From the NCBI RefSeq assembly GCF_014180715.1, contig NZ_JACEFC010000016.1, positions 1-51,874 on the forward strand: DNA of 51,874 nt. The letters run 5' to 3'. Shown piece by piece: positions 43,330 to 51,195 of this stretch (position 1 is the stretch's first letter; each line of letters starts with the position of its first letter). The position numbers were made by a program, and so were the translations under genes. The notes under the pieces are model-generated. The model had not been told where the DNA came from, made no database searches, and saw nothing but the letters and a program-made list of their open reading frames with translations. Source of the stretch: Nocardioides stalactiti (GTDB lineage: Bacteria; Actinomycetota; Actinomycetes; Propionibacteriales; Nocardioidaceae).

Positions 43330-44654
43330 GCATCGGGATCCTCGCCTACGGCGCCTATGTCCCGGCCTACCGGCTGGGACGCGACAGCGGCCTCCGTGGC
43401 CGCCGGGTCGTGGCCTCGTTCGACGAGGACGCCACCACCATGGCAGTCGAGGCGGCCCGGGGCATGACGACCGAGGCCTCGCTGTGGTGGGCCACGACCT
43501 CCCCGCCGTACCTCGACAAGACCAACGCAGCGGCCGTGCACGCGGCCCTGCGGCTCCCGCCCTCGGTCCCGGCGGCCGACCTGATCGGGTCCGTGCGGTC
43601 CACCTTCGCAGGTGTCCGCGCTGCGCTGGCGACCGGCGGCCTGGTCGTCGCCTCCGACGTGCGGCTCGGCAAGCCGGGCTCGCTCGACGAGCGCGCCGGC
43701 GGCGACGGTGCCGCAGCCCTCCTGCTCGGCGAGGGGGAGGCGGTCGCCGAGGTGCTCGGGCTCGCGTCCCGGACGCTCGAGCTCCTGGACCGCTGGCGCG
43801 ACCCCCGTCGTGCGACGGGGGAGCAGTGGGAGGAGCGGTTCGGCTTCGAGCAGTACGCCGGGCTCGTGCGCGACGTCGCGGCCGAGCTCCTCACTGAGGC
43901 CGGCCTTCCGGAGGCAGACCACGTCGTGATCACGAGCGGCAACGCCGGCATCACAAAGCGGCCGGAGGTTCTCGTCAAGGGCGCGCGCTCCACGGTCGGG
44001 TCGCCCATCGGCTTCGCCGGCGCGGCGGACCCGCTGCTCGGCCTCGCGGCGGTCCTGGACGTAGCGGGCCCTGACGAGACGATCCTGGTCCTCTCGGCGA
44101 CTGACGGCTGCGACGGCCTCCTGCTCAGGACGACCGCCCGATTGCCTGGTCATCGAGCGCCACGGCCTGTCGCCGACCAGGTCGAACGCGGTCGCGACGT
44201 GCCCTACCCGACGTACCTCTCCTGGCGCGGCCTCCTCGAGCGCGAGCTCCCACGGCGGCCCGAGCCCGACCGTCCGGCGGGACCTCCCTCGTCCCGAGCG
44301 GGCGGGTGGAAGTTCGGGTTCGCCGGATCCCGCTGCGTCGAGTGCGGCTTCCTCCACCTGCCCCCGCTGCGGGTGTGCCGGGCGTGCTCGAGCCTCGATG
44401 CCATGGAGGCGCTGTCGGTCGCGGACCTGACCGGCACGGTCGCCACGTTCACGGTCGACCACCTGGCCTTCTCGCCGTCGCCGCCCGTCGTCGACGTCGT
44501 CGTCGACTTCGCCGGGGGAGGGCGGACGACCCTGGAGGTCGCCGACGCAGATCCGGACGCGCTCTCGGTGGGCTCCGAGGTGGGACTGACGTTCCGGCGG
44601 CTGTTCACCGCCGGAGCCGTCCACAACTACTTCTGGAAGGCGGTGGTCCGCTGA
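43326..44654 (+). CDS. HMG-CoA-synthase-like (thiolase-fold) protein fused to DUF35 zinc-ribbon/OB domain
   Basis: A 442-residue two-domain protein, GTG start. Residues about 1-320 follow the HMG-CoA synthase/ketosynthase-III pattern (SIGILAYGAYVPAYRL, ATTMAVEAARGM, FGFEQYAG). The place where HMG-CoA synthase carries its catalytic Cys reads DLIGSVRSTFAGVRAAL, with no Cys. From about 337 there is a zinc ribbon CVECGFLHLPPLRVCRAC and an OB fold, the DUF35 domain. DUF35 proteins bridge thiolase and HMG-CoA synthase in archaea and support aldolases such as Ltp2-ChsH2 in steroid degradation. It overlaps the SCPx-type thiolase that follows. Inferred role: C-C cleavage or condensation in a complex with that thiolase. 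Confidence 0.82.
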   Translation: MSIGILAYGAYVPAYRLGRDSGLRGRRVVASFDEDATTMAVEAARGMTTEASLWWATTSPPYLDKTNAAAVHAALRLPPSVPAADLIGSVRSTFAGVRAALATGGLVVASDVRLGKPGSLDERAGGDGAAALLLGEGEAVAEVLGLASRTLELLDRWRDPRRATGEQWEERFGFEQYAGLVRDVAAELLTEAGLPEADHVVITSGNAGITKRPEVLVKGARSTVGSPIGFAGAADPLLGLAAVLDVAGPDETILVLSATDGCDGLLLRTTARLPGHRAPRPVADQVERGRDVPYPTYLSWRGLLERELPRRPEPDRPAGPPSSRAGGWKFGFAGSRCVECGFLHLPPLRVCRACSSLDAMEALSVADLTGTVATFTVDHLAFSPSPPVVDVVVDFAGGGRTTLEVADADPDALSVGSEVGLTFRRLFTAGAVHNYFWKAVVR

Positions 44655-45844
44655 TGGCCAGCAAGGGGATCAAGGACGCGGTCGCGATCGTCGGCATGGG
44701 CTGCACCCGGTTCGGGGAGCGGTGGGAGTCCTCGACGGACGACCTCCTTCTCGACGCGGTCGGGGAGGCCCTCGGCGCGGCCGGGGTCCAACGGGACGAC
44801 GTCGACGCCTACTGGCTGGGCACCCTGTCGTCCGGCCAGTCCGGGCTGACACTCAGCCGACCGCTCGGCATCGACTACAAGCCGGTGACCAGGGTCGAGA
44901 ACTACTGCGCGACGGGATCGGAGTCCTTCCGCAACGCCTGCTACGCGGTGGCGTCCGGCGCCTACGACCGGGTGATGGCCGTGGGGGTCGAGAAGCTGAA
45001 GGACTCGGGCTTCTCCGGGCTCCTACGGGCCGATCCGCCCTCCGACGGCACCGCTGCCGAGCTCTCGCTGACGGCGCCTGCGGCGTTCTCCCTCCTGGAC
45101 CCGGCCTACACGAACAAGTACGGCGTCGACCCCGGCGCCATGCGGGAGGCGATGACGCACGTCGCCTGGAAGAACCACGTCAACGGCGCGCTCAACCCGA
45201 AGGCGCAGTTCCGCAAGGAAGTCACGCGGGAGACGATCGACCGTGCGCCCAAGGTCGCCGGTCGGCTGGGGATCTTCGACTGCTCGGGGGTGTCGGACGG
45301 GGCCGCTGCGGCGCTGATCGTCCGGGCCGAGGAGGCCTACGACTACACCGACCGCCCGATCTTCGTGAAGGCGCTCTCGCTGGCGGCCGGCCCGATGCGC
45401 GGTGGCCTCGACCCGGCGTACGACTTCACCACCTTCCCCGAGGTGGTCCGCTCCGCTGCCGATGCCTACGCCCAGGCGGGAATCACGGACCCGAGGTCCG
45501 AGATCTCGCTCGCCGAGGTGCACGACTGCTTCACCCCGACCGAGATCGTCCTCATGGAGGACCTCGGGTTCACCGACCGCGGGCAGTCCTGGAAGGACGT
45601 CCTCGCCGGTGAGTTCGATCGTGATGGTCGGCTCCCCGTCAACGTCGACGGTGGCCTGAAGTCGTTCGGCCACCCGGTCGGTGCGAGCGGGCTCCGGATG
45701 CTCTACGAGGTCTGGCTCCAGCTGCGGGGCGAGGCGGGCGCGCGGCAGCTCGCCGGCCCGCGGCTGGCGCTGACCCACAACCTCGGTGGCCGCCCCGGCG
45801 GGTGCGTGTCGTTCGTGTCCGTCGTCGGCAACCAGCGCGGCTGA
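44654..45844 (+). CDS. SCPx-type thiolase / lipid-transfer protein
   Basis: A 396-residue thiolase-superfamily protein. AIVGMGCTRFGERWESSTDDLLLDAVGEA opens the fold; cysteine in VENYCATGSESF, SLAEVHDCFTPTEIV and KSFGHPVGASGLRM hold likely active-site Cys and His; C-terminal THNLGGRPGGCVSFVSVVG is typical of the Ltp/SCPx branch. Members act as thiolases or, with DUF35 partners, as aldolases on sterol-like acyl-CoAs. The TGATG overlap with the DUF35 fusion gene indicates a joint complex. Confidence 0.88.
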   Translation: MASKGIKDAVAIVGMGCTRFGERWESSTDDLLLDAVGEALGAAGVQRDDVDAYWLGTLSSGQSGLTLSRPLGIDYKPVTRVENYCATGSESFRNACYAVASGAYDRVMAVGVEKLKDSGFSGLLRADPPSDGTAAELSLTAPAAFSLLDPAYTNKYGVDPGAMREAMTHVAWKNHVNGALNPKAQFRKEVTRETIDRAPKVAGRLGIFDCSGVSDGAAAALIVRAEEAYDYTDRPIFVKALSLAAGPMRGGLDPAYDFTTFPEVVRSAADAYAQAGITDPRSEISLAEVHDCFTPTEIVLMEDLGFTDRGQSWKDVLAGEFDRDGRLPVNVDGGLKSFGHPVGASGLRMLYEVWLQLRGEAGARQLAGPRLALTHNLGGRPGGCVSFVSVVGNQRG

Positions 45845-45881
45845 GCCAGCTGCTGCGGGCCCACTAGCGCGAACGCATAAT

Positions 45882-45900
45882 TTAATCTATCTTCGATTCT
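45882..45900. promoter_or_regulatory. Type-A regulon box abutting the crotonase-fusion start
   Basis: TTAATCT-ATCTT-CGATTCT. It ends at the base before an ATG (45901). TATCTT (45888-45893) is at leaderless -10 distance from that ATG, so box, promoter and start codon nearly coincide. Confidence 0.55.
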
Positions 45901-47112
45901 ATGGAGGATGTCTTGGCCGCCGCACCTGAGCGCGCGCTGCTCGAGGGCTTGTATGCCGCCCTCGCGGCGGGCGACCGGCCCACCATCCACGCCTGCATGT
46001 CCGAGGACTTCGTCGGGCGCGTGACCGCCGGCCTCCCGTTCGGCATCGGTGGGGAGCACGCTGGGCCGGACGCGATGATCGACGAGGTCTGGTTCGCGAT
46101 CGGTGCGCGGTGGCGGGTGCGCGCTGTACCCGAGCGTTGGACGTCGCTGGGTGAGGGGCGGGTCCTGGTCGAGGGGACCTACGAGGGCAAGGGGCGTCGC
46201 AGTGGACAGCCGCTGAGCGCTGCGTTCACCCACGTCTGGGAGGTCCGGGACGGGCTCGTCTGCGGCATCGTGCAGACCACCGACTCGGCGTCCTTCCTCG
46301 CGGCGCTGGACCGCTCCGAGACCCCGCTGCAGACCATGTCGTTGTCGGTCGTGAACGGGCTGGCGACGCTGCGGCTCTCGCGCCCCGACCGCCGCAACGC
46401 CATCGACCAGCGCGTCGCCGACGAGCTCCTCGAGGCCGCCCTCCGGGTGGCCGGGGACCCGAGCGTCCGCGCGCTGCTGGTGGTCGGGGACGGCCCGGAC
46501 CTGACCGTCGGCGGCGACATCGGCTACTTCACCGCGAACGCCGGCGAGGACATGGGTGCGCTGCTGCGCCGGATGACCACTCCGTTCCACCTGGCCTTCC
46601 AGGTCCTGGCCAATCTGGACGCCCCGATCATCACCGTCGCCCAGGGTTCCGTCGCCGGCGGCGGGATCGGGCTGGTCTACGCCGCCGACGTCGTGATCGC
46701 GTCCGACGACGCGCGCTTCGTCACGGCCTTCGGTGCGATCGGCCTCAGCGGCGACGGCGGTGGCACGTGGCACCTCCCACGCCGGATCGGGCCCGCCCGG
46801 GCTTCGTGGGCCTACCTCGCGAACGAACCGATCCGCGCGGACGAGGCCCTCGAGCTCGGCCTCGTCACCGAGGTCGTGCCGGTGCTGGAGGCGCGCCAGC
46901 GGGGCGTGGCCATCGCTGATCGCCTCGTCGCCGGCCCCACCCGCGCCTACGGACAGATGCGCGCCCTCCTGCGGGACTCCTGGTCCCGCAGCCTCTCCGA
47001 CCAGCTGCACGCGGAGACGGCGGCGCTGGTCGCCACCGGACGCACCGCAGACGCACGAGGAGCCGTCCAGGCCTTCCTCGACAAGCAACGCCCAACCTTC
47101 GAAGGAGCCTGA
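45901..47112 (+). CDS. SnoaL-like domain fused to enoyl-CoA hydratase/isomerase
   Basis: A 403-residue fusion. Residues about 8-135 form a SnoaL/NTF2-like domain (LLEGLYAALAAGDRPTIHAC, FTHVWEVRDGLVCGIVQTTD). From about 142 a complete crotonase domain follows (NGLATLRLSRPDRRNAID, VGGDIGYF, AGGGIGLVYAADVVIA). Both hydratase glutamates appear replaced, and Asp is present in GLSGDGGGTWHLP. Start is uncertain: the ATG at 45901 lacks a Shine-Dalgarno sequence and may be leaderless, while a TTG at 45913 has GGAGG 5 nt upstream. It heads the operon with an acyl-CoA dehydrogenase and a flavoprotein. Confidence 0.85.
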   Translation: MEDVLAAAPERALLEGLYAALAAGDRPTIHACMSEDFVGRVTAGLPFGIGGEHAGPDAMIDEVWFAIGARWRVRAVPERWTSLGEGRVLVEGTYEGKGRRSGQPLSAAFTHVWEVRDGLVCGIVQTTDSASFLAALDRSETPLQTMSLSVVNGLATLRLSRPDRRNAIDQRVADELLEAALRVAGDPSVRALLVVGDGPDLTVGGDIGYFTANAGEDMGALLRRMTTPFHLAFQVLANLDAPIITVAQGSVAGGGIGLVYAADVVIASDDARFVTAFGAIGLSGDGGGTWHLPRRIGPARASWAYLANEPIRADEALELGLVTEVVPVLEARQRGVAIADRLVAGPTRAYGQMRALLRDSWSRSLSDQLHAETAALVATGRTADARGAVQAFLDKQRPTFEGA

Positions 47113-47114
47113 CG

Positions 47115-48278
47115 ATGCCGGGACTGATCCACGACACCGACGACCACCGCGCGATCCGCGAGAGCGTCGCGAAGATCTGCGCGCGGTACGACCAGCGCTA
47201 CTTCCTCGAGCGCTCGCGCGCCGGCGAGGACGTCACCGAGCTCTGGCAGGAGCTGGGCCAGGCCGGGCTCCTCGGCGTCCACCTCCCCGAGGAGTACGGC
47301 GGAGGTGGCGGTGGCATGCAGGACGCCGTCGTCGTCGTCGAGGAGCTGTCGGCCCACGGCCTGCCCATGCTCGTGTGGGTCATCTCCCCGGCCATGATCG
47401 GCTCGATCCTGGCAGCGCACGCCTCGGAGGAGATGAAGCAGGAGTGGCTCCCCGGCATCGCCGCGGGCACCAAGAAGATCGCGTTCGGTCTCACCGAGCC
47501 CGACGCGGGATCCAACAGCCACGAGGTCGCAACGACGGCCACCCGGGACGGGGACGGGTGGCGGATCAGCGGATCGAAGTACTACATCTCCGCGATCGAC
47601 CAGTGCGACGCCGTCCTGCTCGTCGCTCGCGACGCGGACCTCTCGACGCCGGACAAGAAGAAGCTCTCGATCTTCGTCATCCCGACCGACGCCCCCGGTC
47701 TGAGCTTCCAGAAGATCGACACGTCGATCGTCTCGCCCGACAAGCAGTTCAGCGTGTTCCTCGACGACGTCCGCGTCGGCCCCGAAGCCCTCGTCGGTCA
47801 GGCCGGCGAGGGCCTGCGCCAGGTCTTCGCGGCGCTCAACCCGGAGCGCATCCTGGTCGGAGCGATCACCTCCGGTGTGGGTCGGTACGCCGTCGAGAAG
47901 GCGTCGGACTACGCCAAGAACCGTGCCGTCTGGAACGTCCCGATCGGCCAGCACCAGGGCATCGCCCACCCGCTCGCCGCCGCGCACATCGACGTCGAGG
48001 TCGCCCGCCTCGCCACGCAGAACGCTGCGCGCCTGTACGACGAGGACGCGCACGGCGTCGCCGAGGCGGCCAACATCGCGAAGTACGTCGGTGCCGAGGC
48101 CGCGCTCAAGGCGCTCGACCAGGCGATCCAGGTCCACGGCGGCAACGGCCTCTCGCACGAGTACGGGCTCTCGGAGCTGTGGTTCGTCACCCGGCTCATG
48201 CGCACCGCTCCCGTCAGCCGGGAGATGGTCCTCAACTTCGTCGCGCAGACCTCGCTCGGCCTGCCGCGGTCCTACTGA
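47115..48278 (+). CDS. Acyl-CoA dehydrogenase
   Basis: A 387-residue flavoenzyme, AAGGAG overlapping the previous gene's end. GVHLPEEYGGGGGGMQD, LTEPDAGSNSHEV (FAD), IHGGNGLSHEY-like VHGGNGLSHEYGL. The C-terminus (TAPVSREMVLNFVAQTSLGLPRSY) lacks the EGT motif of medium-chain enzymes, so it belongs to a divergent ACAD branch seen in steroid/lipid clusters. Such branches may act on ring or branched CoA thioesters, some as heteromers. It is 2 bp after the fusion gene. Confidence 0.9.
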   Translation: MPGLIHDTDDHRAIRESVAKICARYDQRYFLERSRAGEDVTELWQELGQAGLLGVHLPEEYGGGGGGMQDAVVVVEELSAHGLPMLVWVISPAMIGSILAAHASEEMKQEWLPGIAAGTKKIAFGLTEPDAGSNSHEVATTATRDGDGWRISGSKYYISAIDQCDAVLLVARDADLSTPDKKKLSIFVIPTDAPGLSFQKIDTSIVSPDKQFSVFLDDVRVGPEALVGQAGEGLRQVFAALNPERILVGAITSGVGRYAVEKASDYAKNRAVWNVPIGQHQGIAHPLAAAHIDVEVARLATQNAARLYDEDAHGVAEAANIAKYVGAEAALKALDQAIQVHGGNGLSHEYGLSELWFVTRLMRTAPVSREMVLNFVAQTSLGLPRSY

Positions 48279-48296
48279 CAACCAGGAGCAACAGAC

Positions 48297-49595
48297 ATGA
48301 CTCAGCACTTCGACGCGATCGTCATCGGGGCCGGGGCCGGTGGTCTCTTCACTGCTGCTCGGCTGCAGCACCAGGGCTACCGCACCATCGTCATCGAGCG
48401 TCTCGACAAGGTGGGCGGCCGCGCCTCCACGACCGACGTGAACGGCTTCCAGGTCAACGACGGGGCGATCGTCATCGAGGTCGGCGGCGTCACCGAGCGC
48501 ACCTGTCGCGAGGTGGGCGCGCCGTTCGACATCCGTGAGCCCAGCCCACCGATCCTCTACCGGATCAAGGGCAAGGACGTCGACGTCACCGGTGGCGGCT
48601 GGGGCTTCCTGCTCCAGAAGCTCACCCGGCAGGGGGCGAAGCTCGTCGGCGGCATCGGAGCGGCGCGCAAGGACGATGGGCTGCCCGAGGAGGAGATGAC
48701 GCTTCACGAGTGGGTCTCGAAGTACACGAAGAACGAGGGTGTGCACGGCATCTTCCGCAACATGGCGGCGTCGGTCTTCGCGGTCGGCTCGGAGGACCTG
48801 CCGGCCCGCGTCTTCCTGACGTACTTCACGCGCAAGAGCGCGTTCAAGCGATTCGGATTCCACCCCGAGGGGACCATCGGTCTCTGGAAGGGGCTCGCCG
48901 CGACGATCGAGCGCGACGGCGGCGAGGTCCGTCTCTCGACGGAGGTGGAGCGGATCCTGCTCGACGGTGACCGCGTCACCGGCGTCGTCCTCGCGGGCGG
49001 CGAGACCCTCCATGCGCCCGTCGTGGTGAGCAACGTCGGCCCGGCCGCCACGGTGCGCCTGCTCGGGGAGGACAACGTGCCTGCTGAGTTCCAGGAGACG
49101 GTCAAGCGCAACGACCGGCCGACCGCGATGATCACCGTGAACTTCGCCAGCCAGGAGCGGCTCATCGACGCTCCCGGAATGCTGAGCTTCGCCACGTCGC
49201 GCCGCCTGGCCTACATCGCGAACTACACCGACATCTGCCCGGAGATGGCGCCCGACGGGTGGCACCTCTACGTCGGCACGGGTGTCCCGAAGCCGTCGGT
49301 CGGCGTCTTCGACGAGGAGGCCGAGTATGCGCTCCTCCTCGACGACCTCCGGGAGACGATCCCTGGGTTCGACGAGCGGGCGCGGATCCTCAGCAAGGTC
49401 ACGACGAAGGACGAATGGCCGCCGCAGCGCGCGGTCGCGGGCTTCGACATGACCCACGACACGCCCTTCGCCGGTCTGTGGAACGTCGGGGACGCGGTGA
49501 AGGAGTACGCCAACGGCGGCACCACGGCGTGCGCGGAGACCGCAGAGATCGTGGTCGGCAAGATCACTGCGGCGTTCGCCCCTGCCGGTTCTTGA
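48297..49595 (+). CDS. FAD-dependent amine-oxidase/phytoene-desaturase-like oxidoreductase
   Basis: A 432-residue flavoprotein, AGGAG 8 nt before the ATG. N-terminal AIVIGAGAGGLFTAARLQHQGY and ERLDKVGGRASTTDVNGF match the CrtI/amine-oxidase FAD fold. C-terminal AGLWNVGDAVKEYANGGTTACAETA is the second FAD contact. It probably dehydrogenates or isomerises a hydrophobic ring substrate; it is not a carotenoid gene by context. It is last of the operon, 18 bp after the dehydrogenase. Confidence 0.86.
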   Translation: MTQHFDAIVIGAGAGGLFTAARLQHQGYRTIVIERLDKVGGRASTTDVNGFQVNDGAIVIEVGGVTERTCREVGAPFDIREPSPPILYRIKGKDVDVTGGGWGFLLQKLTRQGAKLVGGIGAARKDDGLPEEEMTLHEWVSKYTKNEGVHGIFRNMAASVFAVGSEDLPARVFLTYFTRKSAFKRFGFHPEGTIGLWKGLAATIERDGGEVRLSTEVERILLDGDRVTGVVLAGGETLHAPVVVSNVGPAATVRLLGEDNVPAEFQETVKRNDRPTAMITVNFASQERLIDAPGMLSFATSRRLAYIANYTDICPEMAPDGWHLYVGTGVPKPSVGVFDEEAEYALLLDDLRETIPGFDERARILSKVTTKDEWPPQRAVAGFDMTHDTPFAGLWNVGDAVKEYANGGTTACAETAEIVVGKITAAFAPAGS

Positions 49596-49611
49596 ATTCA
49601 AATTAGAAACG
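49593..49611. promoter_or_regulatory. Type-A regulon box before the ferredoxin operon
   Basis: TGAATTC-AAATT-AGAAACG; 13 of 16 core positions match the box at 30366. It overlaps the stop codon of the flavoprotein gene (49593-49595). It is the weakest dyad of the family. Confidence 0.45.
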
Positions 49612-49620
49612 GGACTTCAC

Positions 49621-49648
49621 AGCGAGCATAAGTCAAGTTATCCTCGCT
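49621..49648. promoter_or_regulatory. 28-bp inverted repeat containing a type-B box before the ferredoxin gene
   Basis: AGCGAG (49621-49626) and CTCGCT (49643-49648) flank CATAAGTCAAGTTATC (49627-49642). In all 11 of 14 pairs are complementary. TATCCT (49640-49645) could be the -10 of the ferredoxin promoter. The inner part resembles the boxes at 23301, 23335 and 28871. Confidence 0.6.
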
Positions 49649-49678
49649 GTAACAGTCCGTCCGAAGAGGGTGAGTTCC

Positions 49679-49870
49679 ATGAAGTGTGTCGTCGACTTTG
49701 AGAAGTGCACGGGCCTCGGTATCTGCGAATCGCTCGCGCCGGAATTCTTCGAGGTCAATGACGATGGTGACCTCCTCCTGCTCAAGGAGGACATCACCGA
49801 CGCGGAGCTGCAGGAGGTCGAGGAAGCCGTCGCCGGCTGCCCGACCGAGGCTCTGAGCATCGAGCGCTGA
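49679..49870 (+). CDS. [3Fe-4S] ferredoxin (P450 partner type)
   Basis: A 63-residue ferredoxin, ATG at 49679 with GAGGG upstream. Cluster ligands C-x5-C in EKCTGLGICESLAP and a third Cys in AGCPTEALSIE; the fourth ligand of [4Fe-4S] types is missing, as in actinobacterial ferredoxins that feed P450s. The acidic middle (EVNDDGDLLLL) is a typical docking surface. It is 3 bp before its reductase. Likely partner: the P450 at 24956-26212. Confidence 0.93.
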   Translation: MKCVVDFEKCTGLGICESLAPEFFEVNDDGDLLLLKEDITDAELQEVEEAVAGCPTEALSIER

Positions 49871-49873
49871 TCG

Positions 49874-51145
49874 GTGGCTGTCGCCGATCCCTCTTGCCGC
49901 TTGGTCGTCGTCGGGGCTTCGCTCGCGGGTCTCCGCGCGGTCGAGGCGGCGCGCAAGGCCGGCTTCGAGGGCGAGATCGTCCTCATCGGCAAGGAGGACC
50001 ACCTTCCCTACGACCGTCCACCCTTGTCCAAGGCCTTCCTCGGCGTTGCCGATGAGAGCGGCGTGCTGCCGGAGCCGACGTACTTCCGCACGGAGGAGAC
50101 GCTCCGGGACGAGCTGGACGTCGACGTCCGGCTGGGGGTCGCGGCGACCGGCTTGGACACCGTGGGCCGGACGGTCCACCTCGGTGCCGAGACCGTTCGC
50201 TACGACCTCCTCGTCATCGCCACCGGCGCGCACCCGCGCCTGATCCCGGGTGCCGAGGGACTCGACGGCGTCTATCCGCTCCGCACCCTGGACGACTCGT
50301 TGGCGGTGCGGGCGAAGCTCGAGGAAGGTGCCCGCACGGTCGTCATCGGCGCGGGCTTCATCGGCTCGGAGGTGGCGTCGACTGCCCGGAAGCGGGGCCT
50401 CGACGCCACCATCATCGAGGCGCTCCCGACGCCGCTGGTGCGTGCGACGGGGCGCGACATGGGTGCCGCGATCGCGTCCTTGCACGAGAAGAACGGCACG
50501 GCACTCCGCTGTGGCGCGGGCGTCGCGTCGATCGAGGGCAACGGCAAGGTCGAGCGCGTCGTGCTCGATGACGGCACGGTCGTGGAGGCCGACCTCGTCG
50601 TGGTCGGCATCGGAGTCGTCCCGTCGGTGGACTGGCTGGCCGGGTCCGGCCTGATGCTCGACAACGGCATCGTGTGCGACGAGAACCTCTGGACCGGCGT
50701 TCCCGGGGTGTACGCCGCCGGGGACGTGGCGAGCTGGGTGAACCCGACGCTGGGCCAGCGGCAACGGATGGAGAACTGGACGGCGGCCGCCGAGCAGGGA
50801 GCCGCGGCTGCCCGCAACGCCCTGGATCCCGAGAACGCCAAGCCGTACGGCACGGTGCCGTACTTCTGGTCCGACTGGTACGACGTCCGCATCCAGTTCG
50901 TCGGCTCGCCGGAAGCCGACGAGGTGCTCCTCGTCGACGGCGACCCGGACGAGGGGAAGCGCTGGGTCGCGCTCTACCGCCGTGGCGACCGCCTGATCGG
51001 CGCGCTCACGGTGAACGGCCAGACCGAGATCATGAAGTACCGCGTGATGATCATGAAGGGCGCCGGTTGGGCCGAGGCGCTCGAGTTCGCCGACAAGCGG
51101 CGCGCAGCCCATGCCGAGAAGCTCGCCGCTGCCGGCGTGAGCTAG
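49874..51145 (+). CDS. NAD(P)H:ferredoxin reductase (FAD-dependent)
   Basis: A 423-residue reductase, GTG start. FAD motif VVVGASLAGLRAVEAARKAG at the N-terminus, PYDRPPLSKAFL, NAD(P) motif VVIGAGFIGSEVAST near 157-170, FAD motif VPGVYAAGDVASW and C-terminal reductase domain. This is the rubredoxin/P450-ferredoxin reductase family. In most relatives the first motif is GASHAG or GASLAG-like; the Leu here is a common variant. It passes electrons from NAD(P)H to the ferredoxin just upstream. Confidence 0.92.
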   Translation: MAVADPSCRLVVVGASLAGLRAVEAARKAGFEGEIVLIGKEDHLPYDRPPLSKAFLGVADESGVLPEPTYFRTEETLRDELDVDVRLGVAATGLDTVGRTVHLGAETVRYDLLVIATGAHPRLIPGAEGLDGVYPLRTLDDSLAVRAKLEEGARTVVIGAGFIGSEVASTARKRGLDATIIEALPTPLVRATGRDMGAAIASLHEKNGTALRCGAGVASIEGNGKVERVVLDDGTVVEADLVVVGIGVVPSVDWLAGSGLMLDNGIVCDENLWTGVPGVYAAGDVASWVNPTLGQRQRMENWTAAAEQGAAAARNALDPENAKPYGTVPYFWSDWYDVRIQFVGSPEADEVLLVDGDPDEGKRWVALYRRGDRLIGALTVNGQTEIMKYRVMIMKGAGWAEALEFADKRRAAHAEKLAAAGVS

Positions 51146-51195
51146 TCGAGTCCGACGCAGGGCCAGTCCGACGAAAGACAAGAGGGGGATCCGAC

